A stretch of DNA of 64,000 nt, from the NCBI GenBank assembly GCA_026122225.1, contig JANEZZ010001949.1:1240001-1304000 (forward strand), given 5' to 3'. Below, in pieces: positions 10,474 to 21,049 of the stretch. Within the stretch, counting starts at the first letter, position 1, and the number at the start of each line of letters is the position of its first letter. The position numbers were made by a program, and so were the translations under genes. Under the pieces are notes generated by a model. It did no database searches. It saw only the letters and a program-made list of their open reading frames with translations, and had not been told where the DNA came from. Source of the DNA: Heloderma charlesbogerti (lineage: Eukaryota > Chordata > Lepidosauria > Squamata > Helodermatidae).

Positions 10474-12023
10474 TTCTGGTTGCATGTGTGGTTCCTGTTC
10501 ATAAATTAGTTCACTGGGTTGTGACCGATATTTTTAACTCCTCTAGATCAAAGGTCCCTAAACCTAGAAGCCATGCAAAGAAATCTTCATGTGGCAGACA
10601 GTCATGTCATGAGTCCTCACTATTGTTCCCCCTCCTCCCCACAACACTGACTCTCAGCAAATTCTTTCCCTCCCATCATTTCTTCCAGACCCTGCTTATT
10701 TTTCCTCTGCTGTGTCCTCTGCTAATTTCTCTCCAACCACACCTCAAACCAGGCCCACAGTCCCCAGAAGCTTCCTGTTCTAGGATTGCAAAGGCCAAGC
10801 TGCTGCCACTGACAGCACATCTGCTAAGTCTCTCTCATGAGAGGATAAAGTCCTTTCCTGAATTGCAGTGTGCAGTCACAACTGTTTGGGCTGCCTTCTC
10901 TAGACTAGACTTGCATAATTTGTGACCTGAAAAGCTGAATGTAGCCCATGGGTCATATATTGTGGCCTACCAGATACTTGGCAACTTCACTAGCTGTTTT
11001 TGCAGTGTTAGCTAGGTAGCACTAGCAAGATGTTTTTCAAGCCTCTGGTGGATTGTGCGTTTAGCTTGGTGGGTGACATGTTGTGCCGGCCTGCTCTGGA
11101 CTGTGGGTATGTGAGCTTTAAAATGGCTTGGCCACATATTCTAACAAAGGATCAAAAACATGCATACAACACAAGACTCTAAGGGTGCAATCTTATGCAT
11201 GTTTAGACAGAAAAAATTCCTACAACTCCCAGCATTCCCCAGCCAGCATGTATTGTGCTCTAAATGTATTATTTAAAAGTATGTTCTAAAGCATATTGGT
11301 TTGTATCCAATGGTGGTTTTGTGCTAGTGGAAAACCTTGCTTGTGCAACGTGGGGCCAATTTTCTCCTGTACAGAGTTATAATTTAAGCATGCCAAATGC
11401 TTTACTATCTTCATCTAATTCTTCTTATGCCATAGATTGTGATTGTTTTGTTTCCACAGATGATGGACTCGAGGATGAGAGATAGTAATTTGCCAAAGAC
11501 AATGCAGCAAATCCATGGTGCTAATTACGAGGTGGAGCTTGGGACTGAATTCAATCTGCTGGTAGGATTTCGCCCATTATCAAGTGCAGGCTGTTTCTAG
11601 GTGAACTGATTCAGCATGCCTGGAACCTGCAAACTGCAGAGGAATTGTGACAATCCCCATGATGATCTTTGTTAATCCAAAGAGCAGACCAGGGACTATC
11701 ATGATCAATGCACGCAGCACAATCAAAAAGAGTGACTGTTGCATGAAATCCCTACACTTGGGTCCTTTGTTCCTTACTTGTAGTCTACCCTATTGTGATA
11801 AAACAGCCGCAAGATACACTGTAATGTGGGCAAAGTTTGAGAGTTTGAACACATTTCCCTTCCTTCTCTGTATTGGGTATGATCAACATTCACATAAACA
11901 GGGGTTTGGTCCCTAAGGAAGACAGCCAGAATCCAAAAATGGTTCACGATCTTAGGCTGCAGGAAGAATTCTGTGCAGCCTGAAAGCCTACTATTTGATC
12001 CAAATGTTGGTCCAGTGAGACAC
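10474..12023. other. Intergenic, no gene seen
   Basis: Contains a half copy (about 11178-11252) of the hairpin element at 15828-15966 (TGCATGTTTAGACAGAAAAA, then CAACTCCCAGCATTCCCCA). Otherwise nothing is recognised. Confidence 0.5.
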
Positions 12024-12510
12024 AGTGGGGCTGTTCACATGTCACGTTAACCCATGGTGGGTGGCAAGCTATGCTAGATAGGCGGTTATGCAAACAACCT
12101 TCTGTGCTCTCTTCTGACAATCAGGCAAACAAGCTACACAGAGTAGTTTATTTCACCTCCCTCACCCCTCCTCCTCCAGTAGTCCCCCCAGCCAGGCAGG
12201 TATGCCAGCTTCCTTTGTGGCAGGAATAGAAATTGCTTGAGAGGAGCAGAGCAGCAGCAGCATTTTTGGCAGCTCTGTAAGTGATCTCCGTAACCCACGC
12301 TGGTGCTACAGACAACTTGCTAGCCCACCATAGGTAAAATAACCCTTACTGCAGACTGTGGGCTCTCAGGGTGACTTATTTGGGGGAAATAACCTACCAC
12401 GGGGGAAGGGCAAACATCCCCACAGACAACGTGCTAACCTATCATGGGTTGTTCTGGAAAATAAACCATGATGGGTTAGCATGTTGTGTGAACCCAGCCA
12501 TTATCTAGTT
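12024..12510. mobile_element. Long fold-back element, CAGTGGGGCTGTTCACA end
   Basis: The left end CAGTGGGGCTGTTCACATGT, then GTTAACCCATGGTGG, pairs with the right end near 12470-12505 (CATGATGGGTTAGCATGTTG, then TGTGAACCCAGCC). Inner copies of ACAACTTGCTAGCCCACCAT and ACAACGTGCTAACCTATCAT show repeated arms. There are no open frames. It looks like a non-autonomous DNA transposon; the CAGTG start is reminiscent of hAT elements. Confidence 0.6.
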
Positions 12511-12784
12511 CAGATCTTATTAAATATAAGGTTGAAGTAGTCTTTTTTCTCTCTCAAAGAGAAACTTGTTTTTATTTTTCAAGTTGTTCCACCATAGTCC
12601 AAAGAATTACAACTTGAACACAGTTGCAAACTCCTCTAAGAAATTTTTATATGCATATCGGAGGTTTTAGACTTTCTTTTCCTAGCTTACAAGAAACTAA
12701 AGAAAAAAGAAGGAAGCAGCAAGAAGCAGAGAAAAGATGTAAGAGAATCTTTTAGCGGAGCAGCAGCACTGAATTCACTTTCAA

Positions 12785-13115
12785 ACTTAGCTGGAAGTAG
12801 AAGTGCTTCCAGATGAGGCTTTTATCATGTCATCACCCTGCTCATTCATGGAATTTATGGGGGATACAGACATGATCTTCCATTTCTTACCCTCCCACAA
12901 TTTTCCCACCATTTCTTCCATCTTTTTTCTTACCACAGAAAAAAAAGATGGAATAGCTGCATTCTGATTGTAAGCATTAGGACACCTCCATCTGGAAGCA
13001 CCCTAGCACTACCAGTCAGAAGGTGTTATGAAGCTATTCCATCAATTTTTCCTTAATGGATTTCTGGTGCTAAGAAAAAAGACAGAGGAACTGGTGGGAA
13101 AACATGAGCAGGTCA
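12785..13115. mobile_element. Fold-back element around GTGCTTCCAGAT
   Basis: AGTGCTTCCAGATGAGG (about 12809) faces CCTCCATCTGGAAGCAC (about 12986). TTTTCCCACCATTTCTTCC, then TCTTTTTTCTTAC, faces AAGAAAAAAGACAGAGG, then TGGTGGGAAAA (about 13070-13105). The two nested inverted pairs suggest one composite element or two adjacent copies. Confidence 0.5.
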
Positions 13116-13715
13116 GGATATGTGGTGGTTGTTCTTTTTCATTTCTATTATGACTACAGCGGTATTCAGTATGGCTTTAAGTGACAGGAATGCTTGTTCC
13201 TTTATTACAATCAATTGCTCTACATAAGGTTTTGGCAGGCACTGTGAGTTAATAAACACACTTCAATGTCATGTCTGTTTTAATGCATCTGTAACTGACT
13301 AGCTGGATTGCGTAGTAATGCAGCCTTCATCAGCCTGCAGTAAACAGAGCATTAAAAAGTGTGCAATTGTTAGTTTTAATGAGAAATTTAATACCCAGAA
13401 GATCTCCTAAATAATTTAGCTACCACCACTGACAAATGAAAAAACTTGACATCAGACACAATAGATGCCTCTTGAAAATGATGGATGGCTGCTTCAGCTG
13501 CTGCTCTGACACAGGTAGTGGAAGAAAAAGTTGAAGGGTACTTTATACGTCTTATAGCAAGGTCTATGTGTCAAAAGACCATCTGTAGTTTACTACTTCT
13601 AGAGCTGCACAACTCCTGAGTGACTGCAGACAGCAATCACCCCAAAGTGTAACCATATTACAGTGCAAACCTATGTATGTCTACCGTGGTATACAAAATC
13701 ATGCATTGTGTAGAG
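13116..13715. other. Intergenic, no gene seen
   Basis: No coding or repeat signal that I can support. Confidence 0.45.
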
Positions 13716-14117
13716 AATGAAGCTGATTCTTCATTCAGAATGAATGAAAGGAAGGTGGAACAGGTGGAAGATTCAGGACAGATAAAAGGAAGTACTTCTT
13801 CACACAGCACATAAACTATGGAATTCGCTACTACAACATATAGTGATGTCCACCAACTTGGATGATGTTAAAAGGGGGTTAGACAAATTCCTGGAGAAGT
13901 CTATCAATGGCTACTAGGCTTGAGGGCTACGTGCTACTTCCACTACCAGAGGTGGTATGCCTATGTACACCAACTGCTGGGGAACGTGGGTGGGAGGGTG
14001 CTGTTGCCCTTGTGTCCTGCTTGTGGTTCCCACTCGACAGCTGGTTGGCCACTGTGTGAACAGAATGCTGGACTAGATGGACTCTTGGTTTGATCCAGCA
14101 TGGGTCTTCTTATGTAG
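13716..14117 (+). mobile_element. CR1-like LINE 3' end
   Basis: AGATTCAGGACAGATAAAAG, then GAAGTACTTCTTCACACAGC, leads to a 3' end with GACTAGATGGACTCTTGG and TGATCCAGCATGGGTCTTCT. It matches the 3' part of the longer element at 61771-62528 closely. Only the end of the reading frame and the 3'UTR remain. Confidence 0.8.
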
Positions 14118-14405
14118 TATGTTGATAGTCACCAACTTAGACAGCTTTAAAAGGTGATTAGACTAATTCATGGAGGATAAGCGTATCAATGGTTATGAGT
14201 CATGATGGCTATATGCTATCTCCAACATAGGACGCAGCATGTCTCTGAATAATAGTTGCTCGGGAACCGCAGTAGAGGGCTATTGCCCTCATGTCCTGCT
14301 TGTGGGCTTCCCTTGGGCATCTGGTTGGCCATTGTGGGAAACCGGATGCCGGAACTTTGGTCCAATTCAGAGGAGCTATTATGTTTTTAAGATGCTCAGC
14401 CTTTG
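14118..14405 (+). mobile_element. Second, more diverged CR1-like 3' end
   Basis: Starts TCACCAACTTAGACAGCTTT and repeats the order of the preceding element (TCAATGGTTATGAGTC..., GCCCTCATGTCCTGCTTGTG, CATCTGGTTGGCCATTGTG). It is a tandem copy or an independent insertion. The final bases are degenerate. Confidence 0.7.
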
Positions 14406-15739
14406 TTGTAAGAGTTCTTAAGCTGGACAGTGGCCACTGAGAATGGTGCTCTATGTTCCTTTGGCATTTAGACTTGCTGAATGAAGAACATCATTGACGG
14501 GCAGCTCTTGACTGACCACAGATATCATGACAGACAGAAGAAGGCGATTCTGAAGGCATACAGGGCCCAAAGAGGTTTAGAGCATTATATGTTAAACCTT
14601 AAGTTGGGCCTGGGATGCTATGAGAAGCTACTGTGAATGTTGAAGTAGTGGTATAATGTTCTAGTGGTGACTCACCAGTCCTATCAGAAAGCAGACTAAT
14701 CACTTTTGCGCTAGCTAAAGTTTCTGAACAATAATCAAGCGCTTCTTTGTGTAGAGCACATTGTATGTGTCAAGCCTTGAGGTTATGAAGGCATGGTAGT
14801 TTATGATTCTAAACAGCCTCAAATAATAAAAGGCTGCTTGTAGAAAGTAGATTTTACAAGTGGTTATAGAACCTATGCTCACCCTCCCTGATCCACAGAC
14901 ATTAATAACTGTATCAGTAGTTTTCAAATTTTCTACCTTAATGGAACCCTGTTCACTTTGACTTTGACTTTGCAGAGGGTTTGGGGTACTTTCTGGGCAC
15001 ACATTCAGTTCATGCAAGGTTGCAGCCAAGGCTGCTGAACCTCACAGTTGTCTCATTTGAACAGTGTGAAACACAGAACATACTCAACACTCCTGAGTGT
15101 ATGTTCATTGCAGAGGAAGGTCAATAGTGGTGGGAAAGCTGCCTTACAAAAGGATTAATCCAAATTTAGCATGCTTAAGTTTCATTGATTTCAATGGGTC
15201 TGTTCTGGATCCAACCAAGAGAATCTTGTCCATCATTATTAATCATTGATGGAACTCCGGAGAAGGTTCTGAGGAATCTTAGAGTACCCTAGAACACAGT
15301 TTGAAAATCACCAGTATTGCTAATAGGCCCACACCAAATGGTCAAGGTAACATGCTCTGAAGCATGTTACGTTTTGCTTCATTGAATTGTTGTATAAATA
15401 ATGGCTTAAAAAACTAAAAATTATTGGTGTGACCTTTTTACAAGAAAAATCTGGGCAAATTAGTCCAAGCCTATGTGCCTAAAAACCTGACTAATTTCAA
15501 TAGAGAATCTCCTTTAATAATATCTACCTGTTCTACGTCACACACTGAATGCTGGGTGTGTTCTAAAATTACACCATCAGAGATGTTGCTTAACTGTTGT
15601 TTTTTTATGCAGTGCTGCATCCACGCTAGCTGGATTCATCTGATGTCCAATTTTGCTGGCTCCATTGCCCAAAACAAACTACAGATGCAAAAGTGTTTTT
15701 TCAAAAAAATTATTTGCATCTATTGAAGTTTACTAACAA
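14406..15739. other. Intergenic, no gene seen
   Basis: AT-rich. A short near-perfect hairpin, GTAACATGCT facing AGCATGTTAC, lies at 15346-15369. No gene is recognised. Confidence 0.5.
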
Positions 15740-15826
15740 TGCAATCCTAAGCCTGTTTACTCAGAAGTACATTCCATTGAGCTCAATGGAGCTCATTTTC
15801 TAATAAGTGCATATAGGATCACAGCC
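15740..15826. repeat. Hairpin repeat, TTTACTCAGAAGTA family
   Basis: TGCAATCCTAAGCCTGTTTA, then CTCAGAAGTA, is followed by CATTGAGCTCAATGGAGCTC and an end of GCATATAGGATCACAGCC, roughly palindromic. Related tracts are at 16194-16278, 16489-16574, 21179-21274 and 41622-41712. Confidence 0.65.
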
Positions 15827-15827
15827 T

Positions 15828-15966
15828 TAGGGCTCAACCCTATTCATGTTTAAACAGAAAAAAAGTTCTACAATTCCCACCATGCCCCAGCCAACATACC
15901 CGGCTAGAGGGATGCTGGGAACTGTACGACTTTTTCTGTCAAAATATGCATAGGATTGTGTCCTTA
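15828..15966. mobile_element. Hairpin MITE, TTTAAACAGAAAAAAAG family
   Basis: The left arm (CATGTTTAAACAGAAAAAAA, then GTTCTACAATTCCC) faces the right arm (GGGAACTGTACGACTTTTTC, then TGTCAAAATATGCATAGGAT). It abuts the previous hairpin repeat. A half copy is at about 11178-11252. Confidence 0.65.
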
Positions 15967-16193
15967 ATCTAAGAATGAAATATCTAAAACTGGTCAGAAT
16001 AAACTGGAATTTGCTCTAGATTTTGGCCCATACCAATGTTAAAGCTAACAATGGTGGCACATTTAACCTGTATTTCTTGAATATTGTGTTAGATTTCATC
16101 CCTGGTTCTGCTCTGTTTATCAGTCTTCCTTCTGATAATGACCTGATGCAATGCTTTCTAGCCTTTGGAGCACAGAGGAAACCAGTGAATCAT

Positions 16194-16278
16194 ACACTGT
16201 AATCCTATGCAAGTCTACTCAGAAGTACTAATGAGTTCAATGGGACTTACTCCCAGGCAGATGGGTGTAGGATTACAA
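16194..16278. repeat. Hairpin repeat, CTACTCAGAAGTA family
   Basis: CTGTAATCCTATGCAAGTCT, then ACTCAGAAGTAC, and GTTCAATGGGACTTACTCCC ending in GTAGGATTACA. Same family as 15740-15826. Confidence 0.7.
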
Positions 16279-16488
16279 CTATAATTATTTTCTTCTCTCC
16301 TTTCCATTTACTCCTTAGATCCCTGTTTTAAAGAAAAGTAACCAAAAAATCTCACATCTTCGCTATAGAATGAAAGTATGAATTAAATAAGATTTATAAT
16401 TTGGCAGTAATGAAGATATATATTTAAAATATTTTAGATACATATACACATCTAAAATATTTTAGATATCCTATAACTATTCTTACAA

Positions 16489-16574
16489 TGCAATTCTATA
16501 CATATCTGCTCAGAAGTAAGGCCCATTGAGTTCAATGAGGCTTACTTCAAGGTAAGTAGGTATAGGATTAGGAA
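16489..16574. repeat. Hairpin repeat, CTGCTCAGAAGTA family
   Basis: TGCAATTCTATACATATCTG, then CTCAGAAGTAAGGCCCATTG, ending GTAGGTATAGGATTAGGA. A short palindrome ATCTAAAATATTTTAGAT precedes it near 16450. Confidence 0.7.
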
Positions 16575-16811
16575 CATAGTTAATGTTGGTAGATAAAGCA
16601 ACATCAAATTAAAAATGTCCGAGTTTACCATGGGTTCATCTTGTAATTATTATAAATCTTTTTAATGACAGGATCCTACAGTGCCTTAAGAACTATAGTA
16701 TTGTAAAGCCTTAAAAACAAAATGAAAACATGTATACTATTTCCCTGGGACTAGGAAAGATTTGTCATCTAAAACCAAAGTCATATACAAAAGACCACTT
16801 CAACAGAGACA

Positions 16812-17008
16812 GGTGGGACCTGCAACAATCCATCAGCATTCTGTGGCCACTGAGCAAGTTCAGTCTTCATTGGGCTTTTTGGGATCTGTCCATCCCCTTT
16901 AGGGTCTTTTCCCCTGAAGATTTTTTGTACTTTTGGAATCCTTGGGGTTCTCCCATGCCTGTTAATACCTCACTCTTATGTGTGGATAGTGCTATTTTGG
17001 TCAGATAA
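16812..17008 (+). repeat. Diverged direct repeat, unit 1
   Basis: GTGGGACCTGCAACAA, ATTCTGTGGCCACTGA, CATTGGGCTTTTTG, CTTATGTGTGGATAGTGCTA and CAGATAAG occur here and, in the same order, in 17053-17343. It is an unrecognised dispersed repeat or a local duplication. Confidence 0.6.
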
Positions 17009-17052
17009 GGACCAGCACTCAGAAAACTGAGACTGATGTCAGTATAGCCAAG

Positions 17053-17343
17053 TGGAACGTACAACAACAGGTTGCATGGCAGAACGTTCCTGTTTAGGGT
17101 TCCAGCCAGAGAACCATGCCCTCTTCCAGGATAATATTCCATTCTATTCTTCCTCCCCCTCTAACAGTCAGTCTGTATTCTGTGGCTCAGTCCTCATTGG
17201 GCTATTTGCGGGTTCTTCCTTTCACCCTTATACAGCATTTTCCTAAAGGTTGTGTATCTGGTGTATTTCTCCAAACTTTGGGGTTCCCCTGGGCCTGCCA
17301 ATACCTTCTTATGTGTGGATAGTGCTATTCTGGCTACATAAGA
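17053..17343 (+). repeat. Diverged direct repeat, unit 2
   Basis: A longer version of 16812-17008 with an added segment (GGTTGCATGGCAGAACGTTC, then TTCCAGCCAGAGAACCATGC). It ends with the shared CTTATGTGTGGATAGTGCTA. Confidence 0.6.
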
Positions 17344-17612
17344 TTAAATGAATTTGCTGCTAATATATATGATGATGAAGATGATTTCTTACCTGCTGTT
17401 CATCCTGAAGATTCAAGGCAAGGAAAAGTACAAAGTACACACAGACACAACCACATCTAAGAATATGAAAATCAGAATAAAATAAAATGCATTACAGATC
17501 TCCAGCCAAAGGTTTTGTTATTTCAAATCCATATATGATATTCAGCCCCACTTCACTATCTGGGCCTCCCAGACCCACTTCAGCTTCCTTGCCAGTCCAT
17601 TACTCCCATAGA

Positions 17613-17737
17613 CAGTGGGGCCGTTCACACGACTCAACAGCAACCACAGCAAGGGCTGTGCATATGTGCAGCTGCCATTTTGAATATGCACCCCCCCGCT
17701 CAGGGGTTGTCATCATGTGCAAACCGGGTGAGTGTGG
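17613..17737. mobile_element. Fold-back element end (CAGTGGGGCCGTTCACAC), cut by a BovB insertion
   Basis: The start CAGTGGGGCCGTTCACACGA matches the left end of the element at 12024 (CAGTGGGGCTGTTCACATG). The tract stops where the (TTG)n of a BovB copy begins, so BovB probably landed in or beside it. Confidence 0.5.
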
Positions 17738-18090
17738 GTTGTTGTTGTTGTTGTTCAGTCGTGTCCGACTCTTTGTGACCCCATGGACCATAGCACGCCA
17801 GGCCTTCCTGTCCTGCGCTCTCTCCCGGAGTGTGCTCAAGTTCATATTCATTGCATCGGTGATGCTATCTAGCCATCTCATCCTCTGCCGTCCCCTTCTC
17901 CTTTTGCCTTCAATCTTTCCCAGCATCAGTGACTTTTCTCTTCGCATTAGGTGGCCAAAATATTTGAGCTTCAGCTTCAGTATCTGTCCTTCCAATGAGC
18001 AGTCAGGGTTGATTTCCTTTAGGATGGACTGATTTGACCTCCTTGCAGTCCAGGGGGCTCGTAAGAGTCTTCTCCAGCACCACAGTTCGA
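17738..18090 (-). mobile_element. BovB (RTE) 3' end, 5'-truncated
   Basis: On the minus strand this encodes the BovB C-terminus: LWCWRRLLRAPWTARRSNQ, then INPDCSLEGQ, KLKYFGHLMRRE, RQRMRWLDSITDAM and ending KSRTRL, followed by the CAA tail (read as asparagines). Similarity to the full copy at 54.3-57.6 kb stops abruptly at about 18090 after CACAGTTCGA. A short deletion relative to that copy removes part of the RRENSLEKTLML region. Confidence 0.93.
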
Positions 18091-18099
18091 CCCATCCTA

Positions 18100-18640
18100 C
18101 TACAGGTCCCCTTTTCATAACCCAGCGCTTAAGGCATCTCCTTTCAGACCCCCCACCTTCCTTCCCACAACTTCTCAGCCCTCAGCCTCCTTAACTGCCT
18201 GCCACCCCAGCCTCTAGTACACAGCTGTTGCCATCTGTAGGCCCTAATATGAGGGCTCCCCACCCAGCTCACCATTGCCCCCTTAAATGTCAGTTCCCCT
18301 CAGGTCCCGGCCTCCTCTTCCCCCTCCCCGGGATTTGAGAGTGCACACGAGACAGTCTTGCATGCGGGAGTCCTTTTTAGCGGCATTTTTTTTTTTTTTT
18401 AAAGCCAAGCTGGTCAATAACAATGTGAGGGCGAGATGATGGCGGTGTTAGGCCCCACGGGCAGCCAGTCACATTTCTCTTTTTGCTTGCATATTAATTC
18501 AAATGTGATAAGAGGAGGAGGCTGCTGCTGCTGCTACAAAACCTCTTTGCATTTTTAATGGCGGCTATTTATCATGCCGTATTTCCCTGTCCGGGGGAAA
18601 TGAATCCCCATAACATATGAGCAGTTCTCGCTTTCTCTGT
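18100..18640. other. Flank of the CpG island, no gene seen
   Basis: A C-rich stretch, a poly-T tract at about 18386-18401 and a CTG run near 18520-18535 lead into the CpG island. No coding evidence. Confidence 0.45.
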
Positions 18641-19000
18641 AGAGAGAAGGGAGACGAGCGTTCATCATAGCCCCTTCCGGGAGGGGGGCAAAGGAGGGAG
18701 GCGGCCTGCCGAGGCCCTGCCCGCCGGGGGTTTGGCTGGCTGACTGGCGGGCGGAGTGGCGGACGAAACCTGCGTGGCTTTCCTTGGCTCGTTAGAGGGA
18801 GCTGTCGGCCGGAGGGAGCGGCGCTTGCTGCAGTGGGGGGCCCGCTCCTGCTTCTCGCCGCCGCTTCCACCTCCTCGGGAGCCAGCGAGACCCGCCGAGC
18901 CAGCCGCAGGGGAAAGAGGCGGCGACGGCGGTAGAGGTGGGCGAGGGCTGGCAGGGCCCTGGCAGTCACGGTCGCCGCTGCTGCTGCCGCCGCCGCCGCC

Positions 19001-19090
19001 ATGAATCCCGCGAGCTCCTCAGGACCGGCCCCGGGAAGAAAGCCGGCCGGCCGGAGGTACGGAAAGCCCCCACCCGTCCTTCCCCAGTGA
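19001..19090 (+). other. Possible upstream ORF in the CpG island
   Basis: An ATG in excellent Kozak context (GCCGCCGCCATGA) opens a 29-codon frame ending TGA at 19088-19090. A possible donor (CGGAG then GTACGG) sits inside it at 19057. Splicing from there to 22001 would put the frame out of phase with LPGAT1 and stop after a few codons. It matters only if transcription starts upstream of 19000. Confidence 0.25.
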
Positions 19091-20899
19091 GCAGAGCCCC
19101 AGTCGAGAGAGAGGGCGCCGGGGGGGAAGGAGAGGAGGATGCGGGAGGCGTCCCTGAGCGGCGGGCGGCGCTCTCGTCGGGCGGCGAGGACAGGCAGCTC
19201 CCGCCTGAGGGGACGCGGAGGGCAGGCTCTCGCTTCCCTTGGCGCCCTGGAGCGGGTCCCGCTCGCAGCCCGAGGCCAGGTCGGGGCGCCTCGTTCCCGC
19301 TGGCGCTCTCTTCGGGTCCCCCCCTGACTCCGGGCGAGCTGGCGATGATGGAGGCGGCGGAGAGCGGCCGGGGGCTCCCGGCCGCCCTTGAGAAGGCTTC
19401 CCCCGCACCCCGAGGCGGGGAGGGGCCAGGGTCGCCCCCCCCGCTGCCGCTGCTCCGCGCCCATTTTAGGCGAAGGGGGTGCGCGCGCGGGGGTGCCACC
19501 TCCCTCTCCCGCCCAGAGCGAGTGTGGACGGTGCTCCTTCTGGAGGCTTTCATCCTGGATTGAATTTGGACGGGAGGGCGTGGGGCACCGACACCCCGTT
19601 CGTGTCCTTGAGAGCCCAGCGCTTACAGGCACCGACGCCGTTTTTCGCGAGCGCCCTTATTTTGGGCTTCAGAGGCAGGCACCCTGTTGGTGTCCTTGAG
19701 AGAAGCCCCGAATTGTCGGGGGAGCAGCTTCAGTCTCTGGAAAAGAACCTATTTCTAGCCCTACCAGCCCAGTGAGGAAGGACATGCCTTTTTCTCCGGG
19801 ATAGTCGCTGAGATCCTTCTTGTTTTAAATTGCATGGGAGCAAAGATTGAAGGGCCCCTCCCGTGAAAGGTCTTGGGGGGCGGGGAGTAGAGTCACTTCA
19901 TTTTTGCCTTTGAATCTGTTCCCCTTACTAGATTTTGGGTACCCTTGGGAGGACCTTCCATTCTTGAGTTGATTGTAGAGTCGCTAGTCCGCAGGATCTT
20001 CTGTCTCTCTTCTCCCCCCCCCCCCGCCCCCGTGAATAGTGGGTCTCGCCTGATGTTCTGAAAGACCTTTGGCCACAATCAGAATGCTCCTCTCTACAAT
20101 CCGCCCCCAATCTGTCCCATAAGGACGAAGAGAACCTTTTAAAATGTGGCGAGCCTCCCCATTTAACTCCGAGATTCTTCTCAAGAGTGCCGCTCTTCGT
20201 CTTCCCCAAATGGCGAAGATGCTCAAGAGCACCCGCGGAGTTCGCTTTCCGAGTTCTCCATTTGACCGGGGGAGCGAGCAGAGCTTCCGCCTTTTTTCGC
20301 TGCTCTTGCAAGTGTTTAGTGCTGTTTTAGAGAGGGCCAGAGCAGGCGCCCCCACCACTACATCCCTTCTCCACCCGAAATAGGCTGTAGGGGAGAAAGA
20401 TAGCAGTGCTGTTGAGCTTAAGAGCACCCCGCCCCGCCCGTACCGTGCAGAGAACAGCGCTTATGTACCCCAACAGGTGCGGAAGTCGCACTTGCTGCCG
20501 CCACCTCTGCCCTCTGGCACTATCGGGCGCACCCCTCTACCCACCCATCCACTTGGGTGGAGAGCGTGGGGGAGGAAGGGGCACACCCGCCGGGGGCGTT
20601 GGAGGCAGAGCTCAGTCCTCTTCTCCAGGGGCCGAGGAGAGGAGGACGTGATAGGCCCCGAAAACCGTGTCTGGAGGCGCCGCCGGATTTAGCCACAACC
20701 CGGGCCAAATCCTCTTGGCGGCGCTTTTGCTGGCCGGGTGGCAGCCCCCAACATTTGTGCCGCTGGCCTGTTACTGAGTCGCTCACTCACTCCCCGCGTG
20801 TCTTTCTCCCCCTCAGGGAGTTGGAAAGGGACTAGGGAGCCGGCGCAGAGCGCTCCCCGCCCGTTACTTTGGGGTCGGGCCAGCCACCTCCGTGTCCAT

Positions 20900-21049
20900 G
20901 AGACCGCCGTCTTCCCGTCAGAGGAGCTGCCGCCGCCGCCACCTCCTCCTTGACCAGCAGCCATCAACCAGAGCGCGCGCCGCCGGTACTACCGCCGCCG
21001 GGCCCAGCTCCCTCGGCCCTGCCGCCGCCTTTCCTCTGCGCAGCAGAAG
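20900..21049 (+). other. LPGAT1: Candidate 5'UTR (leader) exon of LPGAT1, 3' border only
   Basis: GCAGCAGAAG is followed at 21050 by GTGAGTGATC, a near-ideal splice donor, and the acceptor of the first coding exon is 951 bases downstream. The start given is arbitrary because the transcription start is not visible. In the frame that continues into exon 2 there is a TGA near 20951 and no ATG after it. This exon is therefore non-coding and translation starts in exon 2. Confidence 0.6.

Larger units (their letters stand above)
18640..21049 (+). promoter_or_regulatory. LPGAT1: CpG island, probable LPGAT1 promoter and 5'UTR region
   Basis: This is the only long GC- and CpG-rich block in the window, in contrast to AT-rich flanks. 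GC-box-like motifs (GGGGCGGGG near 19876, CCCCGCCCCGCCC near 20427) and CGG/CCG runs fit a TATA-less housekeeping promoter. It lies just upstream of the first coding exon in the sense direction. The transcription start cannot be placed. Several long open frames on both strands here are a by-product of low stop-codon frequency in GC-rich DNA. Confidence 0.75.

Noticed and set aside
10467..10925. 152-codon plus-strand frame
   Set aside because: It starts in the end of a SINE, has no recognisable domain and no splice or promoter context.
18565..19632. 355-codon open frame on the minus strand across the CpG island, and several overlapping ones
   Set aside because: Composition is dominated by R, P, G, A and S as expected from translating GC-rich non-coding DNA. 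No family similarity or splice structure is seen, and long frames exist on both strands at once.
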